64,000 nucleotides of DNA from Pelagibacteraceae bacterium AG-430-E20 (GTDB lineage: Bacteria; Pseudomonadota; Alphaproteobacteria; Pelagibacterales; Pelagibacteraceae). A program made the position numbers and the translations under genes. This document shows, in pieces, positions 1 through 7,462 of the stretch. The stretch spans positions 124,001 through 188,000 of the forward strand of contig QCOF01000001.1 in assembly GCA_003209915.1 (NCBI GenBank), in the 5' to 3' direction. How positions within the stretch are numbered: the first letter of the stretch is position 1; every line of letters starts with the position of its first letter. The notes below the pieces were generated by a model that had not been told where the DNA came from, searched no databases, and was given only the letters and a program-made list of their open reading frames with translations.

Positions 1-407
1 TTTTTTGATTTTCTTAAAAAATGCCACGGAACATAATTTGAATGATGCTCAAGTTCAGTGATTAAAATTTCATCACCTTCGTTTAAATAATTTTGTCCTA
101 AGGTATTTGCAACTAAATTTAGTGCTTCAGTTGCACCTTTCGTAAAAACTATTTCATTTTTATCTTTAGCATTAATATACTTTTGAACGGAAGATCTTGT
201 GGTCTCGTACAAATTTGTAGCTGCAACTGCAAGATAATGAACACTTCTTCCTACATTTGAAAACTGTTTGGTGTAAAATTCATTAATTTTATCTGCTACA
301 ACTTTTGGTTTTTGTGAAGAGTTGGCACTATCCAAATATACCAAATCATTATTTTGGATTTTTTCATCGAATATAGGAAATTCTTTTTTTATATTTTCTA
401 TTTTCAT
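1..407 (-). CDS. sufS: Cysteine desulfurase SufS, N-terminal part (cut by window edge)
   Basis: PLP-dependent group II cysteine desulfurase that takes sulfur from cysteine and feeds it to the SufBCD scaffold. Only the first ~135 residues are inside the window; the PLP lysine and active cysteine lie beyond it. Visible family signatures are the N-terminal YLDSANSSQKP segment, KGATEALNLVA, and ELEHHSNYVPW, which matches the EHHxNxVPW stretch of SufS. The ATG is at 407-405 on the minus strand and overlaps the sufD stop codon as ATGA, so translation is probably coupled. It is the last visible gene of the iscR-sufBCDS run. Family assignment is firm; choosing SufS over other group II desulfurases rests mainly on the operon. 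Confidence 0.9.
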   Translation of the reverse strand, partial: MKIENIKKEFPIFDEKIQNNDLVYLDSANSSQKPKVVADKINEFYTKQFSNVGRSVHYLAVAATNLYETTRSSVQKYINAKDKNEIVFTKGATEALNLVANTLGQNYLNEGDEILITELEHHSNYVPWHFLRKSK

Positions 408-1651
408 TCTTTAATACCAATCATATTTTTAATTAAGTTTTTAATTTCTGAATCCGTAATTTTTTCTACTACATCAAGTAAAAAACCGTTTATTAAAAGT
501 TCTCTGGCTTGATTATAATTTAAACCTCTAGACATTAAATAAAATACAGAGTCTTCATCAAGACTTCCTGAGGCTGAACCATGTGAACATTTAACATCAT
601 CTGCATAAATTTCTAATTCAGGTTTAGCATTAAATTCAGAGTCTTTATTTAGCAATATTGCTTTACTAAGCTGGTAACCATCTGTTTTCTGCGCAACAGA
701 ATTTACATATATTTTTCCTTGGTATACTGCTTTAGAGCTATCTTCTAAAACACTCTTAATTAATTGATAGCTTTTCGTATTCTCTGTTAAATGATTAATG
801 GTTGTTCTGATTTCATGATGTTTATTTTTATCAAGCGAGAAAATACCATTGACAAAAGCAGATGAATGTTCTCCTTTTAAATTGCAATTAATTTCACTTT
901 TAAAGAAATTAGATCCTGATGATAAAATAAATGTCTCTGAAATAGTATTTTTATTTTGTACGATGTTATTAAAAGAATATTTAATATTTTTATTTTCAAG
1001 TTTATCTACTTTATAATTTTTAAGAATTGCATCTTCTTTTAAATTAAAGTTATAAAAAATATTTAAAAAATTTTTTTCGGATGTGTCGTTAAATAAGTCA
1101 ATTAATCTTAAGCAACTATCATCTTGCAACTCAAAATCTAATCTTAAATTAATGTTTTTTGACCAAATTTTAGAGTTAGTTGTATGGTAAATAATGAGCG
1201 GTTTTAATAACTGATAGCCAGTTTTAATGACTATTTTAAAGCATTTATTAGTAAAAGCATTATTTAAATCAGATAAAGAATTATTATTATCAAATTTATT
1301 AATAGTTTCTGATTGATCAATTATTTCTATTTGACCTTTTTTTTCATAGTCAAAATCAATTTTTTCAATTCTACCATTTATAAAGACTATTTTATTATGT
1401 TCTAATCCATCCACGAATACAGAAGTGTCAACTTTGTTGGTAGACGTATAATCATTGTAAAAACTTAATTCCCCAATATTTTTATTAATTATCTGGTTAA
1501 GATCTGAGAATTTCCAATCTTCTTCTTTTCTATTTGGAAAACCTTTGTTTATAAAATTATCTAAAGAAAATTTTTTTATTTCAATATCTTTTTGAGATAA
1601 ACTTAAATTTTTAATAGTATTGTCAAAATCTTTTTGTAATTGTTCTTTCAT
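404..1651 (-). CDS. sufD: Fe-S cluster assembly protein SufD
   Basis: Subunit of the cytosolic SufBC2D scaffold complex on which Fe-S clusters are built. The 415-residue protein has the weakly conserved N-terminus typical of SufD, including the RKEEDWKFSDL segment. Its C-terminal half is the SufB/SufD beta-helix family region, with PELEIYADDVKCSHGSASGS followed by MSRGLNYNQARELLINGF. The family ADDVKCSHG motif, with its Cys and His, is intact. It abuts sufC without a gap and overlaps sufS by 4 bases. The N-terminal 250 residues are unusually rich in Asn and Lys, in line with the AT-rich genome. Confidence 0.96.
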   Translation of the reverse strand: MKEQLQKDFDNTIKNLSLSQKDIEIKKFSLDNFINKGFPNRKEEDWKFSDLNQIINKNIGELSFYNDYTSTNKVDTSVFVDGLEHNKIVFINGRIEKIDFDYEKKGQIEIIDQSETINKFDNNNSLSDLNNAFTNKCFKIVIKTGYQLLKPLIIYHTTNSKIWSKNINLRLDFELQDDSCLRLIDLFNDTSEKNFLNIFYNFNLKEDAILKNYKVDKLENKNIKYSFNNIVQNKNTISETFILSSGSNFFKSEINCNLKGEHSSAFVNGIFSLDKNKHHEIRTTINHLTENTKSYQLIKSVLEDSSKAVYQGKIYVNSVAQKTDGYQLSKAILLNKDSEFNAKPELEIYADDVKCSHGSASGSLDEDSVFYLMSRGLNYNQARELLINGFLLDVVEKITDSEIKNLIKNMIGIKE

Positions 1652-2386
1652 CTAATTAAAATTTTCGTATCCTTTTTTTTCAAGTTCTATAGCTAAATCA
1701 GGACCACCAGATTTAACAATCTTTCCATTGATTAAAACATGGACAAAGTCAGGCTTAATATAGTCAAGCAACCTTTGATAATGTGTAATTATTAAAAAAG
1801 AATTTTTTTCATTTCTTAGAGTATTTACGCCATCTGCAACAATTCTTAATGCGTCTATGTCTAGTCCTGAGTCTGTTTCATCGAGAATAGATAATTTTGG
1901 AGATAACATTGACATTTGTAAAATTTCATTTTTCTTTTTTTCTCCCCCAGAAAAACCAACATTTAATTGTCTATTTAATTTTTCCTCATCAAATTTAAGT
2001 TCTTTTGATTTTTCTCTTACAAGTTTTAAAAACTCTATCGCATCAAGCTCTTTTTCTCCTCTTGCTTTTCTGACTGCATTTAATGAAGTTTTTAAAAAAA
2101 TATTAGTATTTACTCCAGGAATTTCTAATGGATATTGAAAAGCTAAAAAAATACCTTTGTGAGCTCTTTCTTCTGTTTCAAGTTCAAATAAATCTTTTTC
2201 CTCGAAAAGAACTTCACCAGAAACCTCATATCCTTTCTTCCCTGATAAGATATTTGATAAAGTGCTTTTACCAGATCCATTTGGACCCATTACAGCATGA
2301 ACTTCACCAGGATTAACGTTAAGTGAAAATCCTTTTAAAATTTCCTTATTTTCTATTTTGGCATTTAGTTTATTTATTTTTAACAT
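1652..2386 (-). CDS. sufC: Fe-S cluster assembly ATPase SufC
   Basis: ABC-type ATPase that drives the SufB-SufD scaffold; soluble and cytosolic, not a transporter. Walker A GPNGSGKS is at residues 34-41, the Q-loop is in FLAFQYPLEIPG, the signature is SGGEKKK, and Walker B reads LSILDETDSGLDIDAL, the SufC-specific form. Its 244 residues match the family length. The start overlaps the sufB stop by one base, and the gene abuts sufD downstream, so the three scaffold subunits are cotranscribed and probably translationally coupled. Confidence 0.98.
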   Translation of the reverse strand: MLKINKLNAKIENKEILKGFSLNVNPGEVHAVMGPNGSGKSTLSNILSGKKGYEVSGEVLFEEKDLFELETEERAHKGIFLAFQYPLEIPGVNTNIFLKTSLNAVRKARGEKELDAIEFLKLVREKSKELKFDEEKLNRQLNVGFSGGEKKKNEILQMSMLSPKLSILDETDSGLDIDALRIVADGVNTLRNEKNSFLIITHYQRLLDYIKPDFVHVLINGKIVKSGGPDLAIELEKKGYENFN

Positions 2387-3828
2387 TAACCCACACTTCC
2401 CTCTAAACTAATCCCTACTAACTTTTGTGCTTCAACAGCAAATTCCATTGGAAGTTGTTGTAATACTTCTTTACAAAATCCATTTACAATTAAACCAACT
2501 GCCTCCTCTGCATTTAATCCTCTTTGTTGACAGTAATGCAATTGTTCCTCGCTTATTTTAGAAGTTGTTGCTTCGTGAGCTATATTTGACTCTGAATTTT
2601 TATTTTTGATATAAGGAACTGTATGAGCACCACATTTGTTACCCATCAGTAAAGAGTCGCACTGAGTGTAATTATTTGAATTCGATGCTTTTGAGGAAAT
2701 ATCAACCAATCCTCTATAAGTCATATCTGAAAAGCCAGCACTTATTCCTTTTGATATAATTTTACTTTTTGTATTTTTTCCTAAATGGATCATTTTAGTT
2801 CCAGTATCAGCTTTTTGATGATTATTTGTAATGGCGATTGAATAAAATTCTCCAACAGAATTATCGCCTTTTAAAATGCAACTAGGATACTTCCAAGTGA
2901 TCGCAGATCCAGTTTCGACTTGTGTCCAAGAAATTTTTGAATTCTTACCTTTGCACAATCCTCTTTTAGTAACAAAATTATATATTCCACCTTTACCATC
3001 TTTATCACCTGGATACCAATTTTGAACTGTTGAATATTTTATTTCAGCATCATCAAGAGCAACTAATTCGACATTAGCAGCATGCAATTGATTTTCATCT
3101 CTCATAGGAGCTGTACAACCTTCTAAGTAGCTAACATAACTTCCTTTGTCAGCAATAATTAAAGTTCTTTCAAATTGACCTGTATTAGATGCATTTATTC
3201 TAAAATAAGTTGAAAGTTCCATTGGGCATCTAACACCCTCTGGAATGTATACAAATGAACCATCAGTAAAAACTGCTGAGTTTAAAGTTGCAAAAAAATG
3301 ATCAGTTAACGGAATCACTGAACCTAAATATTTTTTAACTAGTTCTGGATGATTTTGAATTGCCTCTGAAATTGGACAAAAAATGATACCTTGTTTTATT
3401 AATTCTTCTCTAAAAGTTGTTGCAACTGAAACTGAGTCAAAAACTGCATCAACTGCAATACCATTTAATCTTGCTTGTTCTTGAAGAGGGATACCTAACT
3501 TTTTATAAGTTTCTAAAAGTTTAGGATCTAATTCATCTAAACTTTTCGGTTTATCATCCATACTTTTAGGTGCAGAATAATAATATAAATCTTGATAATC
3601 TATATTTGGATATTTTGGTTTTTGCCAATTTGGTTCTTTTAGTTGCTTAAATCTTTCATAAGCTTTTAATCTAAATTCAAGCATCCATTGTGGTTCTTTT
3701 TTAATGTTAGAAATAAATTTAATTACCTCCTCATTTAAACCTTTTGGTGCTCTCGTATTTTCTATATCAGTAGAAAAACCATATTTATAATCTTTTAATT
3801 TGTCTATTTCCTTTTGTCTATTTTCCAT
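2386..3828 (-). CDS. sufB: Fe-S cluster assembly protein SufB
   Basis: Core scaffold subunit of SufBC2D that receives sulfur and nucleates the cluster. At 480 residues it is standard length. Family-specific stretches are [28 protein letters not shown], and the C-terminal [17 protein letters not shown] with conserved cysteines, ending in [23 protein letters not shown]. It is the first structural gene after iscR (one base between them) and overlaps sufC by one base. Control is expected from the IscR-type operator upstream of iscR. Confidence 0.98.
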   Translation of the reverse strand: MENRQKEIDKLKDYKYGFSTDIENTRAPKGLNEEVIKFISNIKKEPQWMLEFRLKAYERFKQLKEPNWQKPKYPNIDYQDLYYYSAPKSMDDKPKSLDELDPKLLETYKKLGIPLQEQARLNGIAVDAVFDSVSVATTFREELIKQGIIFCPISEAIQNHPELVKKYLGSVIPLTDHFFATLNSAVFTDGSFVYIPEGVRCPMELSTYFRINASNTGQFERTLIIADKGSYVSYLEGCTAPMRDENQLHAANVELVALDDAEIKYSTVQNWYPGDKDGKGGIYNFVTKRGLCKGKNSKISWTQVETGSAITWKYPSCILKGDNSVGEFYSIAITNNHQKADTGTKMIHLGKNTKSKIISKGISAGFSDMTYRGLVDISSKASNSNNYTQCDSLLMGNKCGAHTVPYIKNKNSESNIAHEATTSKISEEQLHYCQQRGLNAEEAVGLIVNGFCKEVLQQLPMEFAVEAQKLVGISLEGSVG

Positions 3829-3829
3829 C

Positions 3830-4255
3830 TTAATTAATCCGTTCTGAATTATTTTTTAATAAATCCTCTAAACTTTTTTTTTCAAAAAAACTATTAATAT
3901 GAGTTTCTAATTCATCCCAAAGGTTATGGGTTACACATTTAGTTGCTTTTCCATTGCACCCCTTTTTTGACTCTTTTTTGCACTGAACAGTTTTAACTTT
4001 TTCGTCAACAGCATTAAAAATATTAGTAAGTTTTATTTCATTAGGTTTTTTTGATAAAACATATCCACCTTGAGTACCTCTGGTACTTTTTACAATTTGA
4101 TTTTTTTTAAGCTTTGAAAAAATTTGTTCTAAATAATCTAAGGAAATTCCTTGTCGTAATGAAATATCACGCAAAGACACTGGATTAATAGTGTCAAACC
4201 TTGCAAGATCTACAAGTGCCATAACAGCGTATCTTCCTTTTGATGTTAGTTTCAT
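3830..4255 (-). CDS. iscR: Rrf2-family Fe-S sensing repressor IscR
   Basis: Winged-helix transcription factor that binds a [2Fe-2S] cluster and adjusts suf expression to Fe-S demand. The N-terminus [18 protein letters not shown] is the classic Rrf2 start. Three cysteines in [16 protein letters not shown] followed by VTH correspond to the three Cys and one His cluster ligands of IscR, so a cluster-binding form is likely. An ATG at 4276 would add 7 residues, but the predicted transcript begins inside it. The ATG at 4255 has AAGGG just upstream and gives the canonical N-terminus, so I chose it. The gene heads the suf operon. Confidence 0.93.
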   Translation of the reverse strand: MKLTSKGRYAVMALVDLARFDTINPVSLRDISLRQGISLDYLEQIFSKLKKNQIVKSTRGTQGGYVLSKKPNEIKLTNIFNAVDEKVKTVQCKKESKKGCNGKATKCVTHNLWDELETHINSFFEKKSLEDLLKNNSERIN

Positions 4256-4277
4256 TTTACCCTTAAATAATGGCATT

Positions 4278-4305
4278 TTTATACATACCTGACTAAAATG
4301 GTCAA
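4278..4305 (-). promoter_or_regulatory. Predicted iscR-suf promoter
   Basis: On the minus strand a -35 element TTGACC (4305-4300) and a -10 element TATAAA (4283-4278) are separated by 16 bases. Transcription would start near 4271, upstream of the ATG at 4255 but inside the more distal ATG at 4276. It lies entirely under the IscR-like palindrome, a layout that permits autorepression. Confidence 0.65.
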
Positions 4306-4309
4306 GTTT
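4285..4309. promoter_or_regulatory. IscR type 1-like operator
   Basis: A 25-base imperfect palindrome: the left half ATACCTGACTA mirrors the right half TGGTCAAGTTT around an A/T centre. Against the type 1 IscR consensus known from enterobacteria (ATASYYGACTR www YAGTCRRSTAT) I count 23 of 25 agreeing positions. It covers the predicted -35 and spacer of the iscR promoter, so holo-IscR bound here would repress iscR-sufBCDS. Confidence 0.75.
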
Positions 4310-4391
4310 AGACTACAAAAAAAAACTAACATATTGTCGCTCAGTTATGATAAACGTAACTTTTTTTTGAGAATAATAATCAATTGCGCTT

Positions 4392-5048
4392 ATGGATAAC
4401 AAAATTTTAGAAATATTTATTCCAGGTCCAGCTGGACGTCTTGAAGCTAAATATTTTAAAAGTAAAAAAAACACATCTCCTGTAGCGTTAGTATTGCAAC
4501 CTCATCCCCAATACGGGGGAACCATGAATAATAAGGTTGTAGTAGATACATTCCACACATTTATGGAAAATGATTTTTCTGTTTGTAGAGTTAACTTTAG
4601 AGGTGTTGGAAAAAGTGATGGGGAATTTGATAATGGCCAAGGGGAACTAGCTGATGCAGCTGCTGCGTTGGACTGGTTAGAAAGAGAAAATTTTGATAAT
4701 TCTCAATGTTGGGTGTCTGGTTTTTCTTTTGGATCATTGATAGCTATGCAACTGTTAATGAGAAGACCTGAAATAAATAGATTTATAGCAATTTCACCTC
4801 AACCTAATGTTTATGATTTTTCTTTTTTATCACCATGTCCTACATCTGGAATGGTAATTTATGGAAAAAAGGATGAATTGGTTCCATTAGAGTATATTAC
4901 AGAACTAGATAAAAGACTAAGTGCACAAAAAGGAATTAAAGTTGAATTTCATGCTGTAACTGATGCCAATCATTTTTTTTCTAAAACAGATAATGTATTA
5001 ATTAAAAGTCTTGATAAATATATTAAAAAAGAGACAGCTCTTTATTAA
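4392..5048 (+). CDS. Alpha/beta hydrolase (COG2945-like), substrate unknown
   Basis: A 218-residue cytosolic alpha/beta-hydrolase. The nucleophile elbow is G-F-S-F-G at residues 110-114 with Ser112. A plausible acid lies in YGKKDELVP and the His in TDANHFFS, completing a triad. The QPHPQYGGTMNNKVV and RVNFRGVGKSDGEFDNGQGE stretches mark the small COG2945-type hydrolases seen in many proteobacteria. It is transcribed away from iscR, with about 136 bp of divergent promoter space, and its stop interlocks with that of anmK. The substrate cannot be read from sequence. Confidence 0.85.
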   Translation: MDNKILEIFIPGPAGRLEAKYFKSKKNTSPVALVLQPHPQYGGTMNNKVVVDTFHTFMENDFSVCRVNFRGVGKSDGEFDNGQGELADAAAALDWLERENFDNSQCWVSGFSFGSLIAMQLLMRRPEINRFIAISPQPNVYDFSFLSPCPTSGMVIYGKKDELVPLEYITELDKRLSAQKGIKVEFHAVTDANHFFSKTDNVLIKSLDKYIKKETALY

Positions 5049-6187
5049 AAATTTTTTACTAGTTTTCCGCCAACTGTAGGCTTTGCACATCCTGTAGTTT
5101 TTGGAAATGAAATAGGTAAATCCAAAAAAGATCTAATAGCTAAATATCCAAATGCCTGAGATTCAATATAATCACCATTGAAACCAAAGTTATCTATATT
5201 ATCTAAAATAAAATTGTATTTATTGTTAAGATTTTCTTTAATACAATCCATTAAAGCAATATTTTTTCTTCCTCCCCCTGAAATTAAGTATTTAATTTTA
5301 CTATCAGTGCCTATATTTTCTATTCCTTTAGCTATTAGATAGCCTGTAAAGTTAGTTATTGTTGCGCAACCATTTTCAAAAGTGAGACCTCTAGCAAATG
5401 AGTTGTCAAAATCTTTAATATCTAAAGATTTTGAATATGTATCTATGTTAAAATTTTCAATGATTTGATTAGTAATTAATTGATCAATTTTTCCTGCTTT
5501 TGATATATTTCCATTTTCATCAAATTTTTTATTAGAATTTTTTCTAACCCAGTCATCTATCAAACAATTCCCAGGCCCAATATCATGAGCGATAATATTG
5601 TCTTCAAAATTACTGGCAATACTTATAATCTTAGTAAGATTTGTTATTCCTCCAATATTTATAAATCCTATCGGAAAACCTATTTTAAATTTTTCATTCA
5701 CAATATAAGATATGAGATAGTGAAATATTGGTGTTAAAGGGGCTCCTTGTCCTTCATTTTCAATATCTTTTTGTCTAAAGTCATAAATTACCTTTTTTTT
5801 TAATAGTTGAGACAGCAGCTTTCCGTCTCCAAGCTGTTTTGTAATTTTTTTTTGTGGCTCGTGAAATATAGTTTGGCCATGAAAACCAATTAGATCAATT
5901 TCATGCTTATATTTTAACAATATTTGGTTTATTTTTTCTGCATGAAAAATTGTGATTTTTCTTTCAAGATTTCCCAATTGTTTAGAATATTTAAATAAAT
6001 CATTCTCTACTAAAACTAAGTTTCTTAATCTAATTAACTCTGCTTGTAGTTCGACATCATACTCAAAATACTTATCTAAAATGTTGTAAAATTGATATTG
6101 CCCATCAGATTGGATTATTGATATATCCACTCCATCCATTGAGGTTCCACTCATTAATCCTATAGATGTATATAATTTTTTTTTCAT
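5045..6187 (-). CDS. anmK: Anhydro-N-acetylmuramic acid kinase
   Basis: Phosphorylates and opens 1,6-anhydro-MurNAc released during peptidoglycan turnover, giving MurNAc-6-phosphate for recycling. The phosphate-binding signature GLMSGTSMDGVDI is at residues 10-22, GFHGQTIFHEP and FINIGGITNLT follow, and the late GGGRKN segment matches the ASKHA-fold family. Length (380) is normal. It converges on the hydrolase, sharing the tetranucleotide TTAA at 5045-5048 in which both TAA stops interlock, and diverges from tyrS across 45 bp. No other muropeptide recycling genes lie beside it. Confidence 0.96.
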   Translation of the reverse strand: MKKKLYTSIGLMSGTSMDGVDISIIQSDGQYQFYNILDKYFEYDVELQAELIRLRNLVLVENDLFKYSKQLGNLERKITIFHAEKINQILLKYKHEIDLIGFHGQTIFHEPQKKITKQLGDGKLLSQLLKKKVIYDFRQKDIENEGQGAPLTPIFHYLISYIVNEKFKIGFPIGFINIGGITNLTKIISIASNFEDNIIAHDIGPGNCLIDDWVRKNSNKKFDENGNISKAGKIDQLITNQIIENFNIDTYSKSLDIKDFDNSFARGLTFENGCATITNFTGYLIAKGIENIGTDSKIKYLISGGGRKNIALMDCIKENLNNKYNFILDNIDNFGFNGDYIESQAFGYLAIRSFLDLPISFPKTTGCAKPTVGGKLVKNF

Positions 6188-6232
6188 TGATATTCTTTTT
6201 ATTAAAAATTTGTATATTGTAACTATAGACTT

Positions 6233-7462
6233 ATGAATAAATTTTTAAAAGATTTTAAAGATCGTGGATATTTCTACCAATGTACTAGTGAGGATGAATT
6301 ATCAAATTTACTAAATAAAGAAAAAATCAAAGCTTATATTGGTTTTGACTGTACCGCAGAGAGTTTACATGTTGGTAGCTTACTGCAAATAATGTGTTTG
6401 AGATTACTTCAAAAAAATGGACATCGTCCTATAGTTTTACTTGGTGGTGGAACTACAAGAATAGGTGACCCATCTGGAAAAGATAAAACTAGAAAAATTT
6501 TAAGTGAAGAAGAAATTGAAAAAAATATTCTAAATATTAAAAATATTCTTAAAAAATTTTTAGACAATGATGACCCAAGCACAAAACCAATATTTGTAAA
6601 TAATTATTCTTGGTTAAAAAATTTGAATTATATATCTTTCCTAAGAGATATTGGAAAACACTTTACTATCAATAGGATGTTGACATTTGATAGTGTCAAA
6701 TTGAGACTGGATAGAGAACAATCACTTAGTTATGTGGAATTTAATTATATGATTTTGCAAGCATATGATTTTTTAGAATTAAATAAAACAGAAAATTGTG
6801 TTTTACAAATTGGTGGTTCTGATCAATGGGGGAATATTGTAAACGGAGTTGAGCTTATTAAAAGATACTCTAATAATCAAACTTTTGGTTTAACTACTCC
6901 ACTTATTACTTTAGCTACAGGTGCAAAAATGGGTAAGACAGAAAACGGTGCAGTTTGGTTAGATGAAAAATTTTTATCAGCTTATGATTACTGGCAATTT
7001 TGGAGAAATATTGATGACAGGGATGTGATTAAATTTATAAAAATGTTTACTGATCTTGATATTGTCGAGATAGAAAAATTAAAAAAAAATGACATAAATG
7101 AATTAAAAATTTTGCTTGCAAATAAAACTACTTCTTTGCTTCATGGCGAAAAGGCAGCGAAGAACTCAGAACAAGCAGCTAAAGAGGCATTTTCTGGAAA
7201 TTCACTTGGTTCAAATTTACCTTCTGTAAATATATCATTAGAAAATGTTGATAAAAAAATTAACGTTTTAGATCTTATTTTACTGTCTAAATTAGAAAAT
7301 TCTAAAAGTGAGATTAGAAGACTTATAAAAGGAAATGCAATAAAAATTAATGATAACACTATATCTGACGAAAAATTTATTATTGATCACAATCTTTTTA
7401 AAGAAAATTACCTCAAGTTATCTATAGGAAAAAAAAGACACATTAAAGTTGAGCTAAATTAA
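6233..7462 (+). CDS. tyrS: Tyrosyl-tRNA synthetase
   Basis: Class I aminoacyl-tRNA synthetase charging tRNA-Tyr. The HIGH-type motif is HVGS at residues 46-49 within GFDCTAESLHVGSLLQI. QIGGSDQWGNIVNGVELI binds the tyrosyl moiety, and the KMSKS equivalent is KMGKT. The C-terminal ~75 residues (ILLSKLENSKSEIRRLIKGNAIKIN) form an S4-type RNA-binding domain. Length 409 is typical. It converges with the AsmA-like gene, again through an interlocked TTAA at 7459-7462. Confidence 0.97.
   Translation: MNKFLKDFKDRGYFYQCTSEDELSNLLNKEKIKAYIGFDCTAESLHVGSLLQIMCLRLLQKNGHRPIVLLGGGTTRIGDPSGKDKTRKILSEEEIEKNILNIKNILKKFLDNDDPSTKPIFVNNYSWLKNLNYISFLRDIGKHFTINRMLTFDSVKLRLDREQSLSYVEFNYMILQAYDFLELNKTENCVLQIGGSDQWGNIVNGVELIKRYSNNQTFGLTTPLITLATGAKMGKTENGAVWLDEKFLSAYDYWQFWRNIDDRDVIKFIKMFTDLDIVEIEKLKKNDINELKILLANKTTSLLHGEKAAKNSEQAAKEAFSGNSLGSNLPSVNISLENVDKKINVLDLILLSKLENSKSEIRRLIKGNAIKINDNTISDEKFIIDHNLFKENYLKLSIGKKRHIKVELN

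Noticed and set aside
1857-2316. Plus-strand frames of 93 and 62 codons inside sufC
   Set aside because: They are antisense to a well conserved ATPase and show the Ser/Phe-rich composition of a shadow frame.
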